A stretch of DNA of 39,854 bases from JAVBTT01 sp031550325 (GCA_031550325.1 JAVBOR010000050.1:1-39854); one strand, 5' to 3'; positions 22,965-31,582 are shown, numbered from the stretch's first letter. Program-made: numbers and translations. Notes: generated from the sequence alone by a model not told the origin.

Positions 22965-24023
22965 GTGGCCAAATACCGTTCTTACAGAGGCCGAAGCCAT
23001 CGTGGCGTGACGATTCTGGTTGTGATTCTGGTTTTGCTGGTTCTGGCAAGCGTGGCCATTTTCTTTTTGCCAGATTTTTTGGTTTACACCGAAGACGGCG
23101 TGAGGCTTGAGTTCCCGCTGTTCAACTGGAACGCAAGCCCATCCGCGACGCCTTTGGCGTCGCCGCCTGCCTCGGTCACGCTGGAGATTGTGTCGCCGTC
23201 GCCCTCACCGTCTCCGTCCTTATCTCCCACGCCCACGCCGGCGCCCACCACCCGCGGGCTGTTCGTGGCGCAGGCTCTGCTCGGGAAACCAAATCAGCTT
23301 CAGGCGCTGAAGACGCTTGCGCTGTCCTCCGGGCTGGACACGCTTGTGCTGGAGATTAAGAACGAGAAAGGCGTAATGGCCCCTGACGACGAGGTTCTTG
23401 CCGCCGTCGAGGCGCTCAGCGATCCGTCGCTGACGCTCACAGCCTGCCTGTCGGCTTTTATTGACAACACCGTCACGCGATCCAAGGTCACATACGGGGT
23501 GAAGTATATTACGGGCGAGGTCAACTGGATCGACAAGAGCGAAAACAGGTGGATAAACCCCTATGTCCCGGCAGCGCGCCAATATGTCATCGACTGTGTG
23601 CTCAAGGCAAAGCAGCTCGGCTTTACGAGCGTGCTGCTGGATCATGTCCACTTCCCGGTCACCGGGTCGCTGGATAAGATCAGCTACGGCGCTCAGGCGA
23701 CCGGCACCCACACCGAGGCGATGAACCTTTTTTTGAAAGAACTTGCCGAGCAGGCGGACGGCATCGCCGTCTCGGCGTTTGCGCTTGAGGACACCCTCGC
23801 CACCGGCCAAAACGAGGTCGGCGGGCAGGATTTGCAGGCGTTTAAAGAAACCTTTGCCGCGCTTGCGGTCAGCTGCGCGGACTCTGTTCCCGTGTTGGCG
23901 GAGCCGGCCGTCATGGTGTTCCCCGCCGATTCCGAACTGCTGCCCGAGGGCCTGAAAACCAGCAAACAGGGCTGGTTGGTGCGCAGTGCGGATGGAGATT
24001 ATCCCGTAGGAGCGTTTGAATGA
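22965..24023 (+). CDS. Membrane-anchored putative glycoside hydrolase (DUF4015-like)
   Basis: 352 residues. A basic N terminus, one membrane helix (about 14-35), a Pro/Ser/Thr linker (about 58-92), then a TIM-barrel-like domain beginning TTRGLFVAQALL. The segments VNWIDKSENRWINPYVPAAR and LGFTSVLLDHVHFPV match the 'W-NPY...GFDEIQFDYVRFP' layout of DUF4015 putative glycosidases. Here the usual Asp-Tyr is Asp-His (LLDHVHFP). GTG start with GGGAGAAG upstream. It lies within the rnf transcription unit and overlaps the next gene by 4 bp, an odd place for a cell-wall enzyme. Confidence 0.75.
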   Translation: MAKYRSYRGRSHRGVTILVVILVLLVLASVAIFFLPDFLVYTEDGVRLEFPLFNWNASPSATPLASPPASVTLEIVSPSPSPSPSLSPTPTPAPTTRGLFVAQALLGKPNQLQALKTLALSSGLDTLVLEIKNEKGVMAPDDEVLAAVEALSDPSLTLTACLSAFIDNTVTRSKVTYGVKYITGEVNWIDKSENRWINPYVPAARQYVIDCVLKAKQLGFTSVLLDHVHFPVTGSLDKISYGAQATGTHTEAMNLFLKELAEQADGIAVSAFALEDTLATGQNEVGGQDLQAFKETFAALAVSCADSVPVLAEPAVMVFPADSELLPEGLKTSKQGWLVRSADGDYPVGAFE

Positions 24024-27000
24024 TGAAATACCGCCTTGGCATCGATATCGGCAGCACCACCGTGAAGGCAGTGCTGCTGGACGATCATGATCAAATCCAA
24101 TTTCACTGCTACCGCCGCCACCGTTCGGATGTACGCGGAGAGATGGCGGCCCTTTTCAGGGACATTGCGTCCGAACTGGCCGACGTCTCCGCCGCTGTTT
24201 GCCTTACCGGCTCCGCCGGCCTGGGCGCGGCGGCGGCCTTGCGTCTGCCGTTTTCGCAGGAGGTCATGGCCGGGACAGCGGCCGTCAACAGGTTTATCCC
24301 CGGCACCGACGTCGTCATCGAGCTTGGCGGGGAGGACGCGAAAATCACGTTCATGAAGCCCGTCGTCTCCCAGCGCATGAACGGCACCTGCGCCGGCGGC
24401 ACCGGCGCGTTCATCGACCAGATGGCCGCGCTTTTGCAGACCGACGCGGGCGGGCTCAACGAGCTTGCCAAGTACAGCACGTCGCTGTATACGATTGCCT
24501 CGCGCTGCGGCGTGTTCGCCAAGAGCGACCTGCAGCCGCTGCTCAACGAGGGCGTATCCCACCCCGATTTGGCGGCCTCGGTGCTGCAGGCGGTCGTCAA
24601 CCAGACCATCGCCGGGCTGGCCTGCGGCCAGCCGATCCACGGCAACGTCGTCTTTCTCGGCGGGCCGCTGACCTACCTGTCCGAGCTGCGCGGCGCGTTT
24701 GAGCGCACGCTGGCCGACAAGGCTGTCTGCGTCATGCCCGAACACGCCGAGGTGTTTGTCGCCGTCGGCGCGGCGCTGCTGGCGGACGACGAGCCGATGG
24801 CGCTCAACGAGCTGCCCATGCGTCTGGAGGAGGCCGGCGAGTTTGACGCCGACATTCCGCGTTTAGCGCCGCTGTTTGAAAACGACGCCCAGCGGCAGGC
24901 TTTTTTGGCAGACCACGCCAGCGATTCAGCGCCGCGCGCCGACATCTCTCTGGCTGAGGGCCCTTGCTTTTTAGGGCTGGATGCGGGCTCCACAACGATT
25001 AAAGCCGTGCTTCTGGACAAGGCCGGGCGCATTCTCTACACATATTACGCCTCCAATCAGGGAAACCCCCTCTTAAAATCCGTGGACATCCTGACCGAGA
25101 TGTACGCGCAGCTGCCGCCGACGGCCCATATCGGAGGGACGTGGATCACCGGCTACGGAGAGGCGCTGCTGCGCACGGCGCTGCGCGCCGACGGCGGCGA
25201 GATCGAGACGCTTTGCCACGCGCGCGCCGCCGCCGCCTTTGCCCCCGACGTGACGTTTATCCTCGACATCGGCGGGCAGGACATGAAGTGCATGAAAATC
25301 AAGGACGGCGTGCTGGACTCCGTTTTGCTCAACGAGGCCTGCTCATCGGGCTGCGGCTCGTTTATTCAGGCCTTTGCCGAGTCTCTCGGGCTGGACGTGG
25401 TCACGTTCGCCCAAAAGGCCCTGGAGTCCGAGAGCCCGGTTGATCTTGGGACGCGCTGCACGGTGTTTATGAACTCGCGCGTCAAGCAGGCCCAGAAAGA
25501 GGGCGCGACGGTGGGGGACATCTCGTGCGGGCTGAGCTATTCGGTCATCCGCAACGCGCTGTACAAGGTCATCAAGCTCAAAAACGCAGCCGAGATGGGG
25601 CAGACAATCCTAGTTCAGGGCGGCACCTTCTTAAATGACGCGGTGCTGCGCTGCTTTGAACTCATCACCGACCGCCGCCCGATCCGCCCCGACATTGCCG
25701 GCCTCATGGGCGCGTACGGCGCGGCGCTTCTGGCGCGCGAGCACGCGCCGGAGGACGCCGTGAGCCGGTTGCTGCCGGCAGACAGGCTCACCGAGGCGCT
25801 GCCCGAAACCACAAGGGCCGCCGTTTGCCAGGGCTGCACCAACCACTGCAAGCTGACGATCTCCACGTTCTCAGGCGGGCGCAGGCTGGTGTCGGGGCAT
25901 CGCTGTGAAAAGGGCGAGGGCAAGAAGGCCGCCGCGGGCGCGCTGCCCAATCTGGTCGAGGAAAAGTATGCGATGCTGTTTGACTTCCCGTCCCTGTCTG
26001 AGGCCGAGGCCTCGCGCGGCGTCATCGGCATCCCGCGCGCGCTCAACCTGTATGAAAACTATCCGCTGTGGCATGTGCTTCTGACGAAGCTCGGCTTTTC
26101 GGTGCGGCTTTCCCGCCCGTCGGATCATGTGCTGTTTGAAGAGGGCATGGCCACGATTCCGTCCGAGAGCGTGTGCTATCCGGCCAAGCTTGCCCACGGC
26201 CATGTCCACGACCTGCTCGGGCAGGGCGTCACCAGGATTTTTTATCCCTGCGTCGCCTACGAGCGGCAGGAAAACGTCAACGCGAACAACCATTTTAACT
26301 GCCCGATCGTGCAGAGTTATCCCGAGGTGCTCGACGCCAACGTCGACGGGCTGACCGGCGCGCGGTTCCTCAAGCCGTTTTTGTCGCTGGCCCATCCGCG
26401 CAAGATGGTGGATACGCTCGTGGAGACGTTTGCCGATTGGAACATCTCCCGCGGGGACATGAAAAGCGCCCTGGACGCCGGGTTCGCGGCGATGGACGAC
26501 GTCAAGCGCCGCCTGCGCGAACGCGGGGATGAGGTGATCCTGCAGCTCGAGCGCGAGGACAAACAGGGCATCGTGCTGGCCGGGCGGCCCTACCATGTCG
26601 ACCCTGAGATTCACCACGGGCTGCCGGGGATGATCAACGCGCTGGGCTTCGCCGTGCTCACCGAGGACTGCGTGGCGCACCGCGCGCGGGTTGAGCGCCC
26701 GCTGCGCGTGTTTGACCAGTGGGTGTACCACACGCGGCTGTATGACGCCGCCGCCGTTGTCGCCGAAAACCCCCATCTGCAGATGGTGCAGCTGAACTCC
26801 TTCGGCTGCGGACTGGACGCCGTCACAACCGATCAGGTGCAGGAGATCTTGCAGGCCGCCGGCAAGATTTACACCGTGCTGAAAATTGACGAGATCAACT
26901 CCCTTGGCGCTGCCCGCATTCGCATGCGCTCGCTCGCGGCTGCGCTGGAGCAGCGAAAAAAAGCCGACGCGACGCCCAAGGCTGCCGAGCCATATGCCTA

Positions 27001-28264
27001 CCACCGGCAGGAGTTCACACCGGAGATGAAGAAGGCGCACACCATTTTGGGCCCGCAGATGTCGCCGGTACACTTTACGCTCATCGAGGCGGTGCTGCGC
27101 AGCGACGGCTACAACGTGGTGATATTGCAGCACGCCTCGCCCGAGGACATTGAGACAGGCCTGCGCTTTGTCAACAACGACGCGTGCTTCCCGACGATTG
27201 TCGTTGTCGGACAGCTGATGAACGCCATGCTCTCCGGGAAGTATGACCCCGACAACACCTCGATCTTCCTCACCCAGACCGGCGGCGGCTGCCGCGCCAC
27301 AAACTATGTCGCGCTGCTCCGGCGCGCGCTGCGGGAGGCCGGGTTTGCGCAGGTTCCGGTTGTCGCGCTGAGCGTCAGCAGCATTGAGAAAAATTCGGGT
27401 GTCAAGTGGACCATCCCGCTGATTGACAAGGCCCTCAAGGCGATCGTTCTGGGCGATCTGCTGCAGCAGGTTCTGCTGCGCACCCGGCCTTATGAGTCCG
27501 CCGAGGGCGCGGCGACGGCGCTGTACAGGCGCTGGCTGGACACCTGCGCCGACAGCTTCTCAGGAAAGGGCGCCAAACGCAAGTTTGCCGATCTGATCGA
27601 GGGGATTTTGCACGACTTTGAAGAGCTGGAACTGCGCGACATCCCGCGCAAGCCGCGCGTTGGCCTGGTCGGGGAGATTCTGGTCAAGTTCCATCCCGAC
27701 GCTAACAACAACGCGGTCGGCGTCATCGAGGCGGAGCAGTGCGAGGCCGTTGTGCCGGGGCTGCTGGGCTTTTTCCAGTACTGCTTCCTTAATTCGGTCA
27801 TCAAGCACGAGGTTCTCGGCGCGTCGGGCGTGTCGGCCATGCTCATGGAGTTTGCGCTGAAGGTCGTCGACCGCTACCAAAACGCCGTCAAACAGCGCAT
27901 GAAGCGCTCAACGCGCTTCCATACCGAGGCCTCGATTCATGAGCTGGCCGAAAAGGCCGAGCAGGTGCTGTCAACGGCCAACCAGTGCGGCGAGGGCTGG
28001 CTGCTCACCGCCGAGATGCTCGAGCTCATCGAGTCGGGCGTGCCGAACATCATCTGCGCCCAGCCGTTTGCCTGCCTGCCCAACCATGTCACGGGAAAGG
28101 GCATGATCCGCAAGCTGCGTACGCTGTATCCAGAGGCCAACATTGTGCCGATCGACTACGACCCCGGCGCGAGCGAGGTAAACCAGCTCAACCGCATTAA
28201 GCTGATGATCTCCGCAGCGCTGCAAAGAAAGCCTGAGGCTGCCAAAGAGCCTGCGGGCCGTTGA
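24020..28264 (+). CDS. Fused 2-hydroxyacyl-CoA dehydratase activase/dehydratase-like protein
   Basis: 1414 residues. Two ASKHA ATPase domains of the BadF/HgdC type (about 4-260 with GIDIGSTTVKAVLLDD; about 315-585 with GLDAGSTTIKAVLLDK) are followed by a CQGCTNHC motif (C603, C606, C610), a DUF2229-like domain (about 670-890) and an HgdB-like C-terminal part (GRPYHVDPEIHHG, TGGGCRATNYV). Each ASKHA domain keeps two cysteines exactly 39 residues apart (C124/C163, C441/C480), like the cluster ligands I recall for HgdC (C127/C166), so the tandem may form an internal [4Fe-4S] site. C719, C744 and C761 could bind a second cluster. Such proteins are expected to use ATP to deliver very low-potential electrons. 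The substrate is unknown. ATG at 24020 with GGAG 7 nt upstream. Confidence 0.88.
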   Translation: MMKYRLGIDIGSTTVKAVLLDDHDQIQFHCYRRHRSDVRGEMAALFRDIASELADVSAAVCLTGSAGLGAAAALRLPFSQEVMAGTAAVNRFIPGTDVVIELGGEDAKITFMKPVVSQRMNGTCAGGTGAFIDQMAALLQTDAGGLNELAKYSTSLYTIASRCGVFAKSDLQPLLNEGVSHPDLAASVLQAVVNQTIAGLACGQPIHGNVVFLGGPLTYLSELRGAFERTLADKAVCVMPEHAEVFVAVGAALLADDEPMALNELPMRLEEAGEFDADIPRLAPLFENDAQRQAFLADHASDSAPRADISLAEGPCFLGLDAGSTTIKAVLLDKAGRILYTYYASNQGNPLLKSVDILTEMYAQLPPTAHIGGTWITGYGEALLRTALRADGGEIETLCHARAAAAFAPDVTFILDIGGQDMKCMKIKDGVLDSVLLNEACSSGCGSFIQAFAESLGLDVVTFAQKALESESPVDLGTRCTVFMNSRVKQAQKEGATVGDISCGLSYSVIRNALYKVIKLKNAAEMGQTILVQGGTFLNDAVLRCFELITDRRPIRPDIAGLMGAYGAALLAREHAPEDAVSRLLPADRLTEALPETTRAAVCQGCTNHCKLTISTFSGGRRLVSGHRCEKGEGKKAAAGALPNLVEEKYAMLFDFPSLSEAEASRGVIGIPRALNLYENYPLWHVLLTKLGFSVRLSRPSDHVLFEEGMATIPSESVCYPAKLAHGHVHDLLGQGVTRIFYPCVAYERQENVNANNHFNCPIVQSYPEVLDANVDGLTGARFLKPFLSLAHPRKMVDTLVETFADWNISRGDMKSALDAGFAAMDDVKRRLRERGDEVILQLEREDKQGIVLAGRPYHVDPEIHHGLPGMINALGFAVLTEDCVAHRARVERPLRVFDQWVYHTRLYDAAAVVAENPHLQMVQLNSFGCGLDAVTTDQVQEILQAAGKIYTVLKIDEINSLGAARIRMRSLAAALEQRKKADATPKAAEPYAYHRQEFTPEMKKAHTILGPQMSPVHFTLIEAVLRSDGYNVVILQHASPEDIETGLRFVNNDACFPTIVVVGQLMNAMLSGKYDPDNTSIFLTQTGGGCRATNYVALLRRALREAGFAQVPVVALSVSSIEKNSGVKWTIPLIDKALKAIVLGDLLQQVLLRTRPYESAEGAATALYRRWLDTCADSFSGKGAKRKFADLIEGILHDFEELELRDIPRKPRVGLVGEILVKFHPDANNNAVGVIEAEQCEAVVPGLLGFFQYCFLNSVIKHEVLGASGVSAMLMEFALKVVDRYQNAVKQRMKRSTRFHTEASIHELAEKAEQVLSTANQCGEGWLLTAEMLELIESGVPNIICAQPFACLPNHVTGKGMIRKLRTLYPEANIVPIDYDPGASEVNQLNRIKLMISAALQRKPEAAKEPAGR

Positions 28265-28326
28265 CAAAGCCTAAGGCTGTCTCCACAGGACAGCTGAATG
28301 AGTTTTTGGAAGAGGCGGGGATACCG

Positions 28327-28986
28327 GTGAAACAGATATCGGCGCAAGAGGCTGCCGGAAAAATACAGGACGGCATGACCGTCATGATCGGCGGTTTTTT
28401 GTCCTGCGGAACGCCGGAGATCCTCATGGACGCCCTGGTAGAAAGGGGCATCGGGAATCTGACGGTCATCGCCAACGACGCGGGCACGCCGGGAACCGGC
28501 ATCGCCAAGCTGATTGCGGCCGGTCTGGTCAAAAAGCTCATCGCCACCCATATCGGCATGAACGCTCAGGCGGGGCAGATGATGAACGACGGCGCGCTTG
28601 AAGTGGAGCTTGTGCCGCAGGGAACCATGGCTGAGCGCATCCGGGCCGGCGGCGCCGGCCTTGGCGGGGTTCTGACCCCGACCGGCCTGGGAACCGAGGT
28701 GGCAGCCGGCAAAGAGATCATTGTCGTCGACGGCAGGCAGTACCTGCTGGAAAAGCCCCTGCACGCCGACGCCGCCCTGCTGCGGGGCTCCCTCGTTGAT
28801 GAAGACGGCAACATATTTTATAAAGGGACGACCCGAAACTTCAATCCCATGATGGCCATGGCCGCCGATTTGGTCATCGTCGGGGCCGAGCGGGTTGTTT
28901 CCGTCGGGGAAATCGCGGCGGAGCATGTGGTCACGCCGGGCATTTTTGTCGACTGCATTGTCGGGGGTGAACCGTATGCCGGATAA
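28327..28986 (+). CDS. CoA-transferase subunit A (AtoD/CtfA-like)
   Basis: About 220 residues, the normal alpha-subunit length. It reads KQISAQEAAGKIQDGMTVMIGGF, then LSCGTPEILMDALVERG, the usual start of acetate/acetoacetate-type CoA-transferase A subunits, with GNIFYKGTTRNFNPMMA later. With subunit B it exchanges CoA between acyl-CoA and a carboxylate; the substrate cannot be read from sequence. I chose the GTG at 28327 because it matches where homologues begin. The frame is also open from a TTG at 28261 that overlaps the preceding stop (TTGA), which would add 22 residues. Confidence 0.9.
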   Translation: MKQISAQEAAGKIQDGMTVMIGGFLSCGTPEILMDALVERGIGNLTVIANDAGTPGTGIAKLIAAGLVKKLIATHIGMNAQAGQMMNDGALEVELVPQGTMAERIRAGGAGLGGVLTPTGLGTEVAAGKEIIVVDGRQYLLEKPLHADAALLRGSLVDEDGNIFYKGTTRNFNPMMAMAADLVIVGAERVVSVGEIAAEHVVTPGIFVDCIVGGEPYAG

Positions 28987-29671
28987 GGATCTGATTGCCC
29001 GCAGGGTTGCCCAGGAGCTCCATGACGGAGACGTTGTCAACCTCGGCATCGGGCTTCCGACGCTTGTGGCAAGCTACGTCCCGGACGGCGTGCGCATCGT
29101 CCTCCAATCCGAGAATGGCATGCTGGGAATGGGACCGTTCCCGGACGGCGGCCGCGTTGACCGCAACATCACCAACGCCGGAGGAAAGCCGGTGACGGCG
29201 CTTTGCGGCGCCAGCTTCTTCGACAGCGCCATGTCCTTTTCCATCCTTCGCGGCGGCCATGTCAATCTGGCGGTTCTGGGGGCCCTGCAGGTGGACGAGA
29301 CGGGCAGTCTCGCCAGCCACATGATCCCCGGAAAGCTGGTGCCCGGCATGGGCGGGGCCATGGATCTGGCAGCCGGGGCCAAAAGGCTGATCGTGGCCAT
29401 GACCCATACGGCCAAGGACGGCGCGCCCAAGCTTGTGAGGCGGCTCACGCTGCCCGTGACGGCCGTGGGGAGAGTCAGCATGATCGTCACCGAGCTGGGG
29501 GTCATCCGGGTCACGCCGGATGGGCTGCTGCTGACCGAGATCATGGAAGGGGTCACCGTGGAGCAGGTGCGGGAGGCAACACAGGCGACGCTTTATGTGG
29601 CCGAAACCGTCAGGATCATATCTTCAGCCTGTAGACAAAGAGGGCTTTGTCTACAAAACGATGATAAGTGA
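28976..29671 (+). CDS. CoA-transferase subunit B (AtoA/CtfB-like) with repeat-derived tail
   Basis: 232 residues. Motifs: GDVVNLGIGLPTLVASYVP, the catalytic Glu E46 in QSENGMLGMGP, and GGAMDLAAGAKRLIVAMTH. GGGGGT precedes the ATG at 28976, inside the end of subunit A (11-bp overlap). The natural domain ends near TLYVAETVRII; the last ~14 codons (through ACRQRGLCLQNDDK) are read from a remnant repeat hairpin (29630-29655), so the original C terminus has been replaced or extended. Last gene of the rnf-to-CoA-transferase block. Confidence 0.92.
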   Translation: MPDKDLIARRVAQELHDGDVVNLGIGLPTLVASYVPDGVRIVLQSENGMLGMGPFPDGGRVDRNITNAGGKPVTALCGASFFDSAMSFSILRGGHVNLAVLGALQVDETGSLASHMIPGKLVPGMGGAMDLAAGAKRLIVAMTHTAKDGAPKLVRRLTLPVTAVGRVSMIVTELGVIRVTPDGLLLTEIMEGVTVEQVREATQATLYVAETVRIISSACRQRGLCLQNDDK

Positions 29672-29688
29672 GGCTCTGCGGAGCCTCA
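29630..29688 (+). repeat. Remnant repeat hairpins at the CoA-transferase 3' end
   Basis: A perfect 11-bp hairpin TGTAGACAAAG/CTTTGTCTACA with an AGGG loop (29630-29655), carrying the two ends of a TGTAGACA-type element with the interior missing. A second 8-bp hairpin TGAGGCTC/GAGCCTCA follows (29669-29688) and directly precedes copy F. Confidence 0.8.
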
Positions 29689-29691
29689 GAC

Positions 29692-29900
29692 TGTCAAAGA
29701 ACCAAGGGTTCTTTGACAGAGCGGGGACAGGATCGCGTCTTTGTGAAGACGCGTAAAGAAAGGCTTCCCCGGAGTGAATCCGTGAAAGCCTTTTTGGTTT
29801 GATCGTTTGCGGTTTTTGTCCCAGCAAGTACCTTGCGGCTCCGGCCGCAAGGCTCGGCGAAAAACCGCAAAAGGACGAGAGCACGTAAGGTTTATTTTCA
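29692..29900 (+). repeat. Structured repeat, copy F (TGTCAAAG subtype)
   Basis: Collinear with copies B and D: hairpin 1 (29692-29718, loop AAG); linker GAGCGGGGACAGGAT; hairpin 2 (29734-29753); hairpin 3 (29759-29793, arms AAAGGCTT/AAGCCTTT with loop CGGAGTGAATCCG); long stem TTTGCGGTTTTT (29806-29817) perfectly complementary to 29860-29871; inner hairpin CCTTGCGGC/GCCGCAAGG (perfect 9 bp); GGCTCGGCG; GGACGAGAG; degenerate terminal arm TTTATTTTCA. The stems differ from B and D but still pair. Confidence 0.88.
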
Positions 29901-29905
29901 GTCTG

Positions 29906-29934
29906 AAGACGTTTCGGGGAGAGGCGTCTTTTTT
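29906..29934 (+). terminator. Intrinsic terminator closing the rnf-to-CoA-transferase block
   Basis: AAGACG (29906-29911) pairs with CGTCTT (29925-29930), with further partial pairing inside, followed by TTTT. It is the only clear U-tract terminator after the long plus-strand block. Confidence 0.7.
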
Positions 29935-29977
29935 GTTTGCCGGTTTTGCCGCCCGCGTCTAGAATAAAATAAGTGTG

Positions 29978-29991
29978 AAATAATATTATTT
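29978..29991 (+). promoter_or_regulatory. 14-bp perfect A/T palindrome upstream of padR
   Basis: AAATAATATTATTT is a perfect palindrome ending 5 bp before the -35 box. It may be an operator for PadR autoregulation or an UP-like A/T element. Confidence 0.5.
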
Positions 29992-29996
29992 ATCTA

Positions 29997-30026
29997 TTGA
30001 CATTATTGTGTGACATACAGTATAAT
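29997..30026 (+). promoter_or_regulatory. Sigma-A promoter for padR and the HAAS gene
   Basis: TTGACA (29997-30002), 18-bp spacer, TATAAT (30021-30026), both perfect hexamers. The predicted mRNA start lies only about 10 nt before the ribosome site GAGGTG. Confidence 0.88.
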
Positions 30027-30043
30027 GGCAGTGAGGTGATCCG

Positions 30044-30382
30044 ATGAGTGAGAGTGAGTTTGTCCAAAGCTTTATCACGGAGCTCCGGCGGGGAAGTCTG
30101 ACGCTCGCGGCGCTCGGCTGTCTGAAGCAGCCGCATTACGGGTACGCGCTTCTCCAAAAAATGCAGGAAAAGCGGATTGACATTGAGGCGAACACGCTTT
30201 ACCCGCTTCTGCGCCGGCTGGAGAGCCAGGGCCTGCTCGTAAGCGACTGGGACACCAGCGAAAGCAGGCCGAGAAAATACTACAGGATCAACGAGCAGGG
30301 CGGTATGGTGTACCGGGAGCTGCTCAGAGAGTGGAAGCTGATCCAGGGCAATATCGAATCAGTCTGCGGAGGGGATGAATAA
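30044..30382 (+). CDS. PadR-family transcriptional regulator
   Basis: 112 residues, the short PadR form. A winged helix is readable: RRGSLTLAALGCLKQPHYGYALLQKMQEK, then ANTLYPLLRRLESQGLLVSDWD and SRPRKYYRINEQG, which are hallmark segments. GAGGTG precedes the ATG. It overlaps or abuts the next gene. PadR genes are commonly paired with HAAS-domain membrane protein genes and repress their own operon, which fits the arrangement here. Confidence 0.94.
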   Translation: MSESEFVQSFITELRRGSLTLAALGCLKQPHYGYALLQKMQEKRIDIEANTLYPLLRRLESQGLLVSDWDTSESRPRKYYRINEQGGMVYRELLREWKLIQGNIESVCGGDE

Positions 30383-31403
30383 GGTGAGTAATCTGATCGA
30401 CCGGTATGTTTACGACGTGACGCGCCGCCTTCCCGAAAAAGAGCGGAGCGAGGTGGACAAAGAGCTGCGGGCCAATGTGTATGACATGCTGCCCGAGGAG
30501 GCCGGCGAAGAGGAGATCAAAAGGGTGCTGTATCAGCTCGGCTCGCCCGCGCGGCTTGCCGAGCAGTACAGGCAGGACCCCCGGTACTTAATATCGCCCG
30601 CCGTATACGGCGACTACGTCCGGACGCTGAAATGGGTTCTTCCTCTGGTCGGGTGCATTATGCTGGGGCTCGGGGTGATTCTCGGCATTGTCGAGGCCAT
30701 GGGAGAGGGCAACTGGCTCAGGAGCGACGTCATCGCCTCCGTGCTGTCCGAGGGCTTCTCCATGGGCCTGTCAAGCGCGGTTCAGGTGCTCCTGTGGACG
30801 ACGATCGGCTTTGTGATTGCCGACCGGGCGGGCGCGAAGGAAAGCGGCGGGGAAAAGCAGTGGAAGGTGGAGGAGCTTGCCGAAATTCCGGTCGAGCATA
30901 AGGGCGGGATTCCCCTGTCCGACTGCATCGTCGAGCTGGCGCTGACGGTGGTGTTTTCGGTGGTGGCGATTCTGGCGTGCGCGGGGGTGCTGCCCGTGGC
31001 GTTTTCCCTGTCAGACAGCAACCTGCAGGTGCTCTCTGTCTTTTCGCCGGAGTTTTTAAGCGCCTGTATTCCCGCGATCGCGGTGCTGGGACTCTTCGGC
31101 GTATGCGAATACGGCATCAAGCTCAAGGACCGGCGCTGGACGCCGCTGGTGTGCTGCGCGACCATCGTCAGCAAGCTGGCGGGCATGTGCGCGGTGCTGG
31201 TCACGGTCAACAGACCCGACATGTTCAGTCAGGAGTTTTTGGCGTATGTAAAGGGCGTCCAGTGGAGCGACTTTGATCTGCTGCGCCTGTTCGGGCAGGG
31301 CGGCATAGGCCCCGTCATCCTCGTGTTTTCAGCCGTCGTCGTTGCGTGTACGCTCGCGGGATGCGCGTGGGCCGTGTATAAGACCCTGAAAGCCAGACGA
31401 TAG
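30375..31403 (+). CDS. HAAS-domain membrane protein
   Basis: 342 residues. The N-terminal ~80 residues (LIDRYVYDVTRRLPEKERSE, VDKELRANVYDML, LYQLGSPARLAEQYR) form a HAAS/permease-prefix-like helical domain, the common partner of PadR regulators. Six or so membrane helices follow (about 90-115, 130-160, 190-215, 230-255, 260-285, 310-335). Two starts are possible: ATG at 30375 (8-bp overlap with padR, ribosome site very close) or GTG at 30384 with better spacing from GGAGG. Function unknown; probably a PadR-controlled envelope protein. Confidence 0.85.
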   Translation: MNKVSNLIDRYVYDVTRRLPEKERSEVDKELRANVYDMLPEEAGEEEIKRVLYQLGSPARLAEQYRQDPRYLISPAVYGDYVRTLKWVLPLVGCIMLGLGVILGIVEAMGEGNWLRSDVIASVLSEGFSMGLSSAVQVLLWTTIGFVIADRAGAKESGGEKQWKVEELAEIPVEHKGGIPLSDCIVELALTVVFSVVAILACAGVLPVAFSLSDSNLQVLSVFSPEFLSACIPAIAVLGLFGVCEYGIKLKDRRWTPLVCCATIVSKLAGMCAVLVTVNRPDMFSQEFLAYVKGVQWSDFDLLRLFGQGGIGPVILVFSAVVVACTLAGCAWAVYKTLKARR

Positions 31404-31423
31404 CCAACCCCGTTTTGTCAGGC

Positions 31424-31582
31424 TGTCAAAGAACCTTTGGTTCTTTGACAAAACGAGGGCGGGATCAAACGCCCCAGCGGTTTGAACCTCAACGGTTTCG
31501 AGAAATGAATTCCCGAAACCGTTGAGGTTCCTATTTTCCCTGGATTCAGTCCAGCAAGAACCTGCCGCCTCAACGCCGCCTT
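31424..31582 (+). repeat. Truncated structured repeat, copy G
   Basis: Hairpin 1 (31424-31450, loop TTT) and linker AAACGAGGGCGGGA are intact. Hairpin 2 (31465-31485) is mutated and only six outer pairs remain. Hairpin 3 is a perfect 17-bp stem (31484-31530). The core starts at 31548 with AGTCCAGCAAGAACC but breaks off within the inner hairpin and abuts the stop codon of the macrodomain gene at 31583. The right half of the element is missing. Confidence 0.85.
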
